From Halotia branconii CENA392 (GTDB lineage Bacteria > Cyanobacteriota > Cyanobacteriia > Cyanobacteriales > Nostocaceae): DNA of 64,000 bases. Location: positions 3,947,455-4,011,454 of the forward strand of contig NZ_CP124543.1 in the NCBI RefSeq assembly GCF_029953635.1, given 5' to 3'. This document shows, in pieces, positions 26,134-34,541 of the stretch. Each line of letters opens with the position of its first letter. Within the stretch, counting starts at the first letter, position 1. Position numbers and translations under genes: made by a program. A model generated the notes under the pieces. It had not been told where the DNA came from, did no database searches, and was given only the letters and a program-made list of their open reading frames with translations.

Positions 26134-26952
26134 TTGCGTATGTACGGAGATTTCACAAGTTCTAGGCAACTGTCTCAGATTACATCTAACTGCTTGAGTA
26201 ACATTCGCCTCATCGCTACAGATATGGATGGCACATTGACTAAGAAAGGCAAGTTTTCTGCCGCATTACTACAGACTTTAGAAGATTTAGCAGCAGCGAG
26301 GATCAAAGTACTAATTATTACGGGACGTTCCGCTGGCTGGGTAAGTGGACTGAGTAGCTTAATGCCAGTTGCGGGTGCTGTGGCAGAAAATGGCGGTTTA
26401 TTTTATCCATCTGGGAAAGAAGAACCAGTCGCCTTAACACCGATTCCCGATTTAGTAGAACATCGCCAACATTTAGCTGGGGTTTTTGCACAATTAAAAC
26501 TTAAATTTCCGCAAATTCAAGAATCTGCTGATAATCGTTTTCGCATCACTGATTGGACATTTGATGTAGCAACTTTAAATACCGATGAACTACAGATACT
26601 AAGTAATCTCTGTCAACAAATGGGTTGGGGATTTACCTACAGTAACGTGCAGTGTCACATTAAACCCCAAGGACAAGATAAGGCTGTAGGATTGTTACAG
26701 GTATTGCAAGAATATTTACCCGACTACTCACCAGAACAAATTGTGACTGTTGGTGATAGCCCTAATGATGAAAGTTTATTTAATCAACGTTATTTTCCTA
26801 TTTCTGTTGGTGTAGCCAATGTGTTGAAATATGCAAAGCAATTACAATATCAGCCTACTTATATTACTGCCGCAGCTGAAGGAGAAGGTTTTTGTGAATT
26901 ATCTAGTTATATTTTGAACAGTCTTGAAGATTTCCCTGGCTTTAAGGTTTAA
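26134..26952 (+). CDS. HAD-IIB hydrolase (Cof-like phosphatase)
   Basis: 272 residues. HAD motif I LIATDMDGTLTKKG (nucleophile Asp), motif II LIITGRSAGW, and motif IV VGDSPNDESLF with KPQGQDKAVGL before it. It is of the Cof/mannosyl-3-phosphoglycerate-phosphatase-like group, sugar-phosphate phosphatases. N-terminal residues 1-25 are an extension, so a downstream start is possible, though none has a clear ribosome site. Substrate unknown. Confidence 0.87.
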   Translation: MRMYGDFTSSRQLSQITSNCLSNIRLIATDMDGTLTKKGKFSAALLQTLEDLAAARIKVLIITGRSAGWVSGLSSLMPVAGAVAENGGLFYPSGKEEPVALTPIPDLVEHRQHLAGVFAQLKLKFPQIQESADNRFRITDWTFDVATLNTDELQILSNLCQQMGWGFTYSNVQCHIKPQGQDKAVGLLQVLQEYLPDYSPEQIVTVGDSPNDESLFNQRYFPISVGVANVLKYAKQLQYQPTYITAAAEGEGFCELSSYILNSLEDFPGFKV

Positions 26953-27047
26953 CCAAAGCCGGGGATCATTATTTGATGTAACTTCCATCGGTTAGAAGAA
27001 AATCACAAAATCAAAATTATTTTTCGTTATGCTTCATTTCATATTGA

Positions 27048-27377
27048 TTATGTATTTGTTTTGGTAGAATCAAGGCGATCGCTAACATCAGTCGCAAAAT
27101 CTTCATAGCGTCTCAAAGAAACCACCTCAACATGAACATACTGCCCCATTTTTTTCATAACAGGTAAATCCAACAGAATTTGGTCGAGTATATCTGGTGA
27201 TGGGACATCGACAATCGCAATCACTCGCCGCATCCCCACACATTTCCACAAATCTACGATAGTGCCGTTTTGCTTAGCTGCCAGCGCTGTATCTGCTTCT
27301 TCTTTCCAGATAGTCAGTAGATCTTGCTGTGACATATCCGCAGCGTATTCAACTTGAAAATCCAGATGGTACAACAT
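27048..27377 (-). CDS. Muconolactone delta-isomerase-like (ferredoxin-fold) protein
   Basis: 109 residues from the ATG at 27377; the frame extends to 27401. The MLYHLDFQVEYAADMSQQDLLTIWKEEADTALAAKQNGTIVDLWKCVGMRRVIAIVD pattern fits the muconolactone isomerase family, small ferredoxin-like fold proteins. Many members are not catabolic isomerases, so the role is open. It is the last gene of a minus-strand run with a GCS2-type ligase and an unknown protein; a perfect 10-bp hairpin (27414-27436) lies upstream. Confidence 0.75.
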   Translation of the reverse strand: MLYHLDFQVEYAADMSQQDLLTIWKEEADTALAAKQNGTIVDLWKCVGMRRVIAIVDVPSPDILDQILLDLPVMKKMGQYVHVEVVSLRRYEDFATDVSDRLDSTKTNT

Positions 27378-27413
27378 AGTTATATTAAGTAAAGGATACA
27401 AAAGATGTAGACA

Positions 27414-27436
27414 ATAGGGTTTCGTTGAAACCCTAT
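27414..27436. promoter_or_regulatory. 10-bp hairpin upstream of the isomerase-like gene
   Basis: ATAGGGTTTC (27414-27423), a GTT loop, and GAAACCCTAT (27427-27436) form a perfect stem. On the minus strand it lies 32 bp after the unknown gene's stop and 37 bp before the isomerase-like start. It may be an attenuator or processing site; there is no immediate U-run. Confidence 0.4.
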
Positions 27437-27468
27437 AAATTAAGTTACTCTAATCCACACCTATTTCT

Positions 27469-28248
27469 TTAAACCAAATAACTAGTATTAGGCACAATTG
27501 GAAAGAAAGCATACTCATACCAAGCAGTCCAGATAAAACTACGAATCCATCGCTCTCGTTTTTGTGGACTCAACTCATATTCAAACACTCCTTGAGATGC
27601 ATCAATGGCAGATAAGTGAGAATTACAACCGCAACCATGCTGATAAGTAAAACCGTACTTGGAAGCAATGCTTTGTATTTTCATTTGCATAGCAAACACC
27701 TTACCAGCATGTAGCATGGCATCCCAAGACCGCTTATGCTCTATATCACGCTTGTCAAATCTCAGGGCGCGTTCTTCAAACACATGATCTCGATAAATGG
27801 GAGCTAAATGCACATGGTAAAAGCTTGCAGGAAGTTCGTAACCAAACTCCTGGAAAAGTTCCATGCCAATCTGAGCCACTTTCATCTCATCAGCATAATT
27901 AACACCTTTAGACTCAACATCACGTAGAACTTTTGCAAAGTTTGGATAGTTGTGAGTCATTAAGTCATGTCCATAAAATTCTAGGGTTTCACGTCCTAGA
28001 TATCCAAATAGTTGGGAAAATGAAGGTTTGAGGTGAGCTAATGCTGGGTGATCGCTAAACAAGTCTACATCACCTTGTTCTAATTTATATTGAAATAACT
28101 GTGCCATCTCAACATAAATTTGGGGATTGCAGAGTCCGACATTTGCTGTTCCCTGAGCGATGTCTTGCCACACAGGAGGTAGTTGAGAAATAGGAAGGGC
28201 ATTTTCCCCTGCAATGACTGCAATATTAGGAACTTCAAGCAGTTGCAT
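27469..28248 (-). CDS. Unrecognised His/Cys-containing protein next to a GCS2-type ligase
   Basis: 259 residues, no family that I recognise. It appears largely helical and soluble, without a signal peptide. Notable features are clustered His and acidic residues: GRETLEFYGHDLMTHNY (about 95-115), SFYHVHLAPIYRDHVFEER (about 163-180) and HGCGCNSHLS (about 210-219), which could bind metal. The arrangement loosely recalls all-helical diiron oxygenase folds, but no consensus is claimed. It lies about 170 bp downstream of the ligase and upstream of the isomerase-like gene, so an operon is plausible. The enzyme class is unknown. Confidence 0.6.
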   Translation of the reverse strand: MQLLEVPNIAVIAGENALPISQLPPVWQDIAQGTANVGLCNPQIYVEMAQLFQYKLEQGDVDLFSDHPALAHLKPSFSQLFGYLGRETLEFYGHDLMTHNYPNFAKVLRDVESKGVNYADEMKVAQIGMELFQEFGYELPASFYHVHLAPIYRDHVFEERALRFDKRDIEHKRSWDAMLHAGKVFAMQMKIQSIASKYGFTYQHGCGCNSHLSAIDASQGVFEYELSPQKRERWIRSFIWTAWYEYAFFPIVPNTSYLV

Positions 28249-28419
28249 ACGTAATTTCCATTAAAACTGTAATCAGTAATTTACCGTAAGTAACACTTAT
28301 CTTGTTGTATCAACAGAATCAAAAAATGTTTTACAGACCGTCTTTTGACAAATGGCAGATAGTAGTGTTAGCAATTGGGCTAATCAAGTTAACTTTTATG
28401 TTTTAAATTTCGCCAGCGA

Positions 28420-29541
28420 TCACTGTTGATGGTATTTTGAGACTTGGTAAGTTTGTCTAAGAGTATCTTCTATAGAACCTACACTTTCAAACACTTCTAT
28501 GAGTTCGTGAGATTTTGTTTTCCGCTTTGCCAAAATATTTTTTAGTGGTGTTAACAAATGATAGTCTGGATCATCTTTTAGGGCAGTTTCAACTGCTTGC
28601 ATAACTTTTGTGGCATTGGCAAAAATATTTTCGTTATCAAAGCCTTCTTTGGCTGAAAGCTGGTGTAAATCTGCATCAGGTGTAGTTGCTCTCCCTAGTA
28701 AAGTTTGATCTAAAATCAGACCTTTTAATAATGCCAGTAATGCTGCATACATTGAAAAATCATCACAACTATCACAAGCTTTAAATTCGATACGGCCTAC
28801 TTCTGCGGGAAGGCGGGCAATTTTTGTTAACGAAGGGGTGCTATTAATTAATTGTTCTTGTGTTTGGACAAAAACTAAGGCAGCTGGTCTTTTTCCTGTT
28901 CTGATAAATGTCCTGACTGATAGTCCATCCCATAGACTGCCATTATAAAAGGGAGAACTATAACTAAAAGGCACAATATAAGGACTATAATAAGTTAATT
29001 TTTTTCCGATATCAATGACAGTTTCAATCGGCAAATCTGCCACTGAAATATTTAAATCTGGACCATACGTCACCATATAAATATTAGCAGTTTGTTCGTC
29101 AGGATAAGCCTGTAGTTGTTTCAGCTCATAATCATTTAATGGCGGTTGAGGTTCAAAAACTGTTTTGTAGGGATTAAAACTAGTTAAAACTGGTGAATAA
29201 TTAAATTTAGTAGCAATTTCACATAATAAACGAAAACTGTCGGATAATTCATCAATAGCATTTTGAATATTAGAATGTATGGTTGTTCTGATTTCGATAC
29301 CTTTTGAGACGCAATCAATGACTTTATCAGAATTAGCAAATCGCTCAAATCCCTCAATGTACCATCTCTTCATTCTAATGCCGGCATCACCAACCCGTAG
29401 CTGCAAATAATCATCAGGATATATGGGTAGTTTTTCCACAATTTGATTGAAATCAGTAAACTTAGTGCAGGAAAAATCAGCAAACTTTCCTTCTTTATTC
29501 AAGAAAGCAACTTCGTGTTCAAGACCAAAAAAGAATTGCAT
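28420..29541 (-). CDS. GCS2-type carboxylate-amine ligase (glutamate-cysteine-ligase-like)
   Basis: 373 residues. The N-terminal MQFFFGLEHEVAFLNKEGKF is the start of the GCS2 fold with the metal-binding Glu pair (GLEHE). TTIHSNIQNAIDELSD and the acidic RIEFKACDSCDDFSMYAALLALLKG are also family-like. It differs from the cyanobacterial GshA that I remember, so it is probably a paralogue ligating a glutamate-like acid to an amine or amino acid in a specialised pathway. The products of the two downstream genes may act on the same compound; this is inference. Confidence 0.7.
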   Translation of the reverse strand: MQFFFGLEHEVAFLNKEGKFADFSCTKFTDFNQIVEKLPIYPDDYLQLRVGDAGIRMKRWYIEGFERFANSDKVIDCVSKGIEIRTTIHSNIQNAIDELSDSFRLLCEIATKFNYSPVLTSFNPYKTVFEPQPPLNDYELKQLQAYPDEQTANIYMVTYGPDLNISVADLPIETVIDIGKKLTYYSPYIVPFSYSSPFYNGSLWDGLSVRTFIRTGKRPAALVFVQTQEQLINSTPSLTKIARLPAEVGRIEFKACDSCDDFSMYAALLALLKGLILDQTLLGRATTPDADLHQLSAKEGFDNENIFANATKVMQAVETALKDDPDYHLLTPLKNILAKRKTKSHELIEVFESVGSIEDTLRQTYQVSKYHQQ

Positions 29542-30447
29542 ATATACCTTAATTACTGATTGAACCTTGTGGATATTAGTTGAACTAGTCGTGTACTCAC
29601 TAGTTAAGACTTATTCCTGATAAACAACGAACTATCTGAGTTATTTTTGCAGTAGTGAATCTCTCAAATCCGCAGCTAATTATACCCAAAATCGTAGATA
29701 ATTAGGGATTTACTGTGATTAAATATTCTGTCTAAAACTCGTAAGCTTTGATTCAGAGGGAAATTAGTAATATCTTTTGAAGAAGACCAGGATTAATTTT
29801 AATTGTGCTTATGAATGTCTCCACTGTCCACTACACAGATTAACTCCTTTCTTTAGTTTAATAAAAAATATTCTCAAGACTAATTTAAATGAATTTTACC
29901 TCAAGATGTACTATTGCGGATAAAAAATTTGATGTTGCTGAATATATCTTTTTGAGTTGCAAGTCCTGAAAACCAATATTTATTACTAGCGATAGTGTCA
30001 AGTAAGTCGGTGAAATAAAATCAAACTATGTGAATAAAAGTAAATAAAACTCAAACTCTTTCTCCCCCTGCTCTTGGTTACTGAGCGACTTGTACTGAGT
30101 TTAGCCTGAGCGTTGGTTGCTGAGTTTCGACTTCGCTCAACTGCCGCGCAGTCGAAGCAAGCCGAAGTGCTGCTCCCTGCTTTATCCCAACGATAATTAT
30201 TAACATCGACCTACTTAGGGCTTGCTGAGATAAAGTCACAGTAACAAGATAAATTACCAAAATTTGTTAGGTTTCTCACCCATAGCAGTTTTTGAAAGAA
30301 AGCAACATTGTAAGTATTGAAAAGTCAGAATAGGACAAACTACTTTTGGCATAGTTACGTATCCTGCTGTCAAATCCTTCTTAGTGTCGATTTACGAGTA
30401 ATGATTGCAAGCTGCACAACTTAAATTTATTTAAAAAGTGGAAAATT
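29542..30447. other. Gene-free spacer with a MITE-like element
   Basis: About 900 bp without a gene, AT-rich, between divergently transcribed genes. It contains the copy-C MITE-like element (about 30000-30218). A minus-strand frame of 60 codons within the element is not a gene. The rest shows no structure beyond AT-richness. Confidence 0.65.
30000..30218. mobile_element. MITE-like element, family 1, copy C
   Basis: Begins AAGTAAGTCGGTGAAATAAA and ends TCGACCTACTTA. Its left 70 bp and right 40 bp match copies A and B, but the centre is enlarged by a nested palindromic repeat (about 30079-30172, GACTTGTACTGAGTTTAGCC, CTGAGTTTCGACTTCGC). The three copies therefore share ends and differ in the middle, as expected of non-autonomous elements that also serve as landing sites. 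Confidence 0.65.
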
Positions 30448-32169
30448 ATGGCAGCCGAACATAACTTGATTCTTGATTTAACAACTGTTTTAGGAGCCTC
30501 AGCCTTGGGAGGATATCTAGCCAACCGACTGCGTCAACCTGTTTTGCTAGGTTATTTAATCAGCGGGTTAATAGTGGGGCCTTTTGGCTTCAAGCTGTTA
30601 AGTGATGTGCCACGAATCCAATCTTTGGCATCAATTGGTGTGGCTTTCTTGTTGTTTGCTTTGGGTGTTGAATTTTCTTTGGCAGAATTGAAACGAGTTA
30701 AAAATATTGCTATTCAGGGAAGTCTGCTGCAAATTGGGTTAACCACAACATTTGTAGCATTGTTAACTATTTTACTAGGTTGGGCTGAGGGAATTACCCA
30801 AGGAATTTTTTTAGGAGCAGTTCTTTCGCTTTCCTCTACAGCGGTAGTATTAAAAACTTTGGCTGAAAGAGGCGAAACGAATACACTCCACGGTCAAGTC
30901 ATGCTAGCAATTTTAATTGCCCAGGATTTAGCATTGGGTTTAATGTTAGCGATTTTACCTGCTTTGAATCAGCCGGAAAGTATTGGCTTGGCGTTAGGTA
31001 GTGCTTTGCTAAAAGTTTTGGTCTTTTTAGCAGCAGCGATCGCCTTTGGTAAATGGATAGTGCCAAGTTTAATTAGCAACGTCGCCGCTACTGAGAGTAC
31101 TGAACTCTTTATCCTGACTGTGATTGCTTTATGTTTGGGGGTAGCTATAGTCACAGCTAAACTTGGCCTTTCCATCGAAATGGGTGCATTTGTTGCTGGG
31201 TTAATGGTTTCGGAGATTGACTATGCAGATCATGCACTCGCTAAAGTTCTACCTTTAAGAGATACCTTTGCTTGTCTGTTCTTTGCCTCGATTGGTATGC
31301 TGATCGATCCTGGTGTTTTAATCCAAAATTTGGGGCTAATTTTGGCACTGGTAATTTTAGTGATGTTGGGTAAAGCGATGATTATTTTGCCCATCATTTT
31401 GAAATTTGGCTACTCTCTCAAAACTGCTATTATTACTAGTCTTGGCATTAATCAAATTGGGGAGTTCTCTTTTGTCTTAGCTTTGGCGGGTTTGGAACTC
31501 AAGCTAATTTCAGAGAGAAATTATCTTTTGCTGTTAGGCACAACGGCAATTACCCTGGTTCTCACCCCAATGTGGCTTAACATTTCTCCTCATCTAGCAT
31601 CTCGCTTAATCCAAATGCCATTTTTTACTCAGTACCTACAGCAATTTGCAGAACCCAAAATTTTATCTATTCCAGAAAGTATTAGTGGTCATGTTGTTGT
31701 TGCAGGTTATGGAAGAGTTGGACAAGTCCTGGTCAAAATTTTACAAAATCAGGGATATTTGGTTTTAGTAATTGAAAATAGTGAAGCTGCCATTCAAAGA
31801 CTAAGAATGCAACAAATCCCCTATATTTTTGGTGATGCTGATTCCGAACTTGTGCTAGAGAAAATTCATTTAGAAACAGCAAAAGCCTTGGCAATTGCTC
31901 TACCCGATCCTGCTAGTTCTCGTTTGCTGTTACAACGGGCTTTAGCGATCGCTCCGGAATTGGATATAATTGCACGCTCACATCATAATAGTGAAATTGA
32001 CCTTTTAACTCAAATGGGCGCTAAAGAAGTCGTACAGCCAGAATTTGAGGCAGCACTAGAGTTAGGCGCTCATTTATTAGCAACTTTAGGCGAGCCAGTC
32101 AATCAGATCCGCACAGTTATTAGTAATATTCGCACCGATAGGTACCGCAGTATTCGACCGGAACAATAA
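30448..32169 (+). CDS. CPA2 cation:proton antiporter, KefB/RosB type, with TrkA-N domain
   Basis: 573 residues. The first 390 residues form the Na+/H+ exchanger domain with 12-13 helices (LTTVLGASALGGYLANRLRQPVLLGYLISGLIVGP; ASIGVAFLLFALGVEFSL; AQDLALGLMLAILPAL). Residues about 405-520 are a TrkA-N NAD-binding domain (HVVVAGYGRVGQVLVKIL, FGDADSE). It probably exports K+ or Na+ against protons, gated by NAD(H). The TAA stop is the first three bases of a TAAGGGACTTCCA element, so the last residues may be influenced by an insertion. Confidence 0.9.
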   Translation: MAAEHNLILDLTTVLGASALGGYLANRLRQPVLLGYLISGLIVGPFGFKLLSDVPRIQSLASIGVAFLLFALGVEFSLAELKRVKNIAIQGSLLQIGLTTTFVALLTILLGWAEGITQGIFLGAVLSLSSTAVVLKTLAERGETNTLHGQVMLAILIAQDLALGLMLAILPALNQPESIGLALGSALLKVLVFLAAAIAFGKWIVPSLISNVAATESTELFILTVIALCLGVAIVTAKLGLSIEMGAFVAGLMVSEIDYADHALAKVLPLRDTFACLFFASIGMLIDPGVLIQNLGLILALVILVMLGKAMIILPIILKFGYSLKTAIITSLGINQIGEFSFVLALAGLELKLISERNYLLLLGTTAITLVLTPMWLNISPHLASRLIQMPFFTQYLQQFAEPKILSIPESISGHVVVAGYGRVGQVLVKILQNQGYLVLVIENSEAAIQRLRMQQIPYIFGDADSELVLEKIHLETAKALAIALPDPASSRLLLQRALAIAPELDIIARSHHNSEIDLLTQMGAKEVVQPEFEAALELGAHLLATLGEPVNQIRTVISNIRTDRYRSIRPEQ

Positions 32170-32288
32170 GGGACTTCCAACTAAAAAAATATCCCGTCGC
32201 TGGGGTAGGCAGGGGAGCAGGGGGCAGGGGGAAGACAACGAATATTATCCAATTTACTTGGATAATTTATTCTCTGGAAGTCTCTAAC
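32167..32288. mobile_element. MITE-like element, family 2, copy 1
   Basis: Left end TAAGGGACTTCCAACTAAAA and right end GGAAGTCTCTAA, imperfect inverted ends of about 12 bp. The left 43 bp nearly match 41616-41658 (TATCCCGTCGCTG versus TATCCCATCGCTG). The TA before AGGGACTT and the TA after the right end would fit a TA target duplication. It contains CAGGGGGCAGG and a small hairpin TTATCCAA/TTGGATAA. Confidence 0.6.
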
Positions 32289-32416
32289 AAAGAGGGTAGT
32301 AGTTTATCAAGTTTCAATTGATAAATGAGTAAGTTCGTAGTGAGGACTTTAGTCCTTCTTTTCCAAACCCTAAAAACCAGCATCAAAATAGCGTATTTTA
32401 GCATCTTGAAACCGAA

Positions 32417-33889
32417 TTAAAATTTTTCCACTCCTTCAAACTGCTTCATGTTTTTAGCATTTGCAGCTTCCCCGCAAGTGCGGGGTGTAGGAAACATCTT
32501 TTCAGGATTTGCTAAACCTTGAGGATTAAATACTTGCCGTATCCATTGCATAGTTTCTAAGTCAGCGGCACTAAACATATCTGGCATATAACATTTTTTA
32601 TCTGCTCCAATGCCATGTTCTCCAGAAATACTACCACCAACTTTCACACAAAGTTTGAGAATTTCTCCTCCTACTTCTTCTACTTTTTCTAATGCACCAT
32701 GCACAGAATTATCAAACAAAATTAATGGATGTAAATTTCCATCACCAGCATGAAACACATTAGCAATCTGATAACCATACTTTTGACTTAAGGCTTCAAT
32801 TTCTTGGAGAACATAAGGCAATTGAGTCCGAGGAATTACGCCATCTTGCACATAATAATCTGGACTTAAATGTCCAGCCGCAGCAAAAGCCGCTTTCCGA
32901 CCTTTCCACAATTTCAGTCTAGTTTCTGGGTCACTAGCAGTAGTGATGTTACGCGCTCCATTTTTTTTACAAATATCAGCAACACGCTGTTTATTTTCTG
33001 CAACTTCAACTTCTAAACCATCAATTTCTACCAATAAAATTGCAGTAGCATCGCGGGGGTAACAATTTGTAGCAACAACATCTTCAACTGCATTGATACT
33101 AATATTATCCATCATTTCCATACCGCCGGGAATAATTCCCGCGCTGATGATATCAGAAACACTAGCCCCAGCAGCTTCAACACTGGTAAAGTCTGCTAAT
33201 AATACACAAATTGATTCTGCACTTTTGAGGATTCGCAGAGTAATTTCTGTAGCAATGCCTAGAGTACCTTCTGAACCGACAAATATACCTGTTAAATCAT
33301 AACCAGGCATTTCGGGAATTTGTCCGCCCAAATTGATAATTTCTCCTTCAGGTGTGACAATTTTTAATCCTAAAACGTGGTTAGTTGTAACCCCGTATTT
33401 AAGACAATGCACCCCACCAGAGTTTTCAGCAACATTACCACCAATAGAGCAAATAATTTGGCTAGAGGGGTCGGGAGCGTAGTAAAATCCAGCACCACTA
33501 ACTGTTTGTGTCACCCAGCTGTTAATTACTCCAGGCTGTACCACAATCCGTTGATTGTCTAAATCAACGTTTAGAATTTGCCGCATTAATGAAGTAACAA
33601 TCAAAATAGAATCTTCAGTTGGTAAGGCTCCACCAGATAGACCAGTACCAGAGCCGCGTGCTATGAACGGGATAGAGTGTTGATTGCATATCTTTACCAC
33701 TTCAGCAACTTTTTCTGTAGTTCTTGGTAGTAACACCAAAGCCGGACGTTGGCGATAGCTAGTTAAACCATCACATTCATAAGTAATCAGTTCCTCACGA
33801 CGTTGGATTACACCATTTTTGCCGAGGACAGCCTCAAATTGTTTAATGATAGGTTGCCAGTTACGTTGTTTTTTATCTTCGATCAGCAT
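32417..33889 (-). CDS. glcD: FAD-linked oxidase, glycolate dehydrogenase subunit GlcD type
   Basis: 490 residues. FAD_binding_4 domain (about 50-230: RPALVLLPRTTEKVAEVVKICN, ARGSGTGLSGGALP, GGNVAENSGGVHCLKYGVT), then the FAD-oxidase C domain with HAGDGNLHPLILFD and SGEHGIGADKKCYM. This matches the GlcD subunit of glycolate dehydrogenase, part of photorespiration in cyanobacteria; D-lactate dehydrogenase-like activity is possible. The C-terminal TCGEAANAKNM has no obvious GlcE or GlcF neighbour. Transcribed from the upstream spacer before folB. Confidence 0.9.
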   Translation of the reverse strand: MLIEDKKQRNWQPIIKQFEAVLGKNGVIQRREELITYECDGLTSYRQRPALVLLPRTTEKVAEVVKICNQHSIPFIARGSGTGLSGGALPTEDSILIVTSLMRQILNVDLDNQRIVVQPGVINSWVTQTVSGAGFYYAPDPSSQIICSIGGNVAENSGGVHCLKYGVTTNHVLGLKIVTPEGEIINLGGQIPEMPGYDLTGIFVGSEGTLGIATEITLRILKSAESICVLLADFTSVEAAGASVSDIISAGIIPGGMEMMDNISINAVEDVVATNCYPRDATAILLVEIDGLEVEVAENKQRVADICKKNGARNITTASDPETRLKLWKGRKAAFAAAGHLSPDYYVQDGVIPRTQLPYVLQEIEALSQKYGYQIANVFHAGDGNLHPLILFDNSVHGALEKVEEVGGEILKLCVKVGGSISGEHGIGADKKCYMPDMFSAADLETMQWIRQVFNPQGLANPEKMFPTPRTCGEAANAKNMKQFEGVEKF

Positions 33890-33982
33890 GGTTTTTGAAT
33901 GGGGTTAGGAGCGAGTAAAGAACGGTGGCAATAAAATACTCATTTTAAATGTCTGGAACCCTTGCAAAAAAGTAATTACGAA

Positions 33983-34360
33983 TTACGAATTATAAAGGTC
34001 TGATTTAGTTCTGGTAAATTCAATGCTGATTTTGCCACCGAAATCTGGAATAGGTGCAGAGGGTTTACTGACAGTTAGTTGAACCTTGGTAACACGATCG
34101 CACTCTTGTAGTATAGAATCTGCGATCGCCCCTACCAAGCGTTCTAGCAAAGCAAACTTGGATGTTTTTACCAGATTTTGAATCAAGCTGATGATGCTGC
34201 GATAATCTAAAGTGTCTTCTATAGCATCAGTCTTGGCAGCGGTGGACATATCTAACCATAATTTTACATCGACCTCAAACCATTGACCTAACACCTGTTC
34301 TTCTGGCAAATACCCGGTGTAACCGTAGCAGCGAATCCCCGTCAAATGAATACAGTCCAT
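33983..34360 (-). CDS. folB: Dihydroneopterin aldolase
   Basis: 125 residues. It carries GIRCYGYTGYLPEEQVLGQWFEVDV (Tyr-Gly and the active-site Glu), DTLDYRSIISLIQNLV, and LLERLVGAIADSIL, as expected for FolB, the folate-pathway enzyme acting on dihydroneopterin. It ends about 90 bp upstream of glcD on the same strand, and it is divergent from menD. Start ATG at 34360. Confidence 0.93.
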   Translation of the reverse strand: MDCIHLTGIRCYGYTGYLPEEQVLGQWFEVDVKLWLDMSTAAKTDAIEDTLDYRSIISLIQNLVKTSKFALLERLVGAIADSILQECDRVTKVQLTVSKPSAPIPDFGGKISIEFTRTKSDLYNS

Positions 34361-34541
34361 AAGAGCCTAAGAGCGAAATTAGTATTTTGTAGATAGTTGA
34401 ACCTGTCGTGTGCGAGTATTTACTCCCATTAATAGCGGTATCGGTTTCTGTACCGCCCAACTTTTCCAGACGGATTTTAAATTAAATTTCCCTATACAAA
34501 AACTAAAATTAAAAATTGTCTAATATTTATCTTTAAATTTA

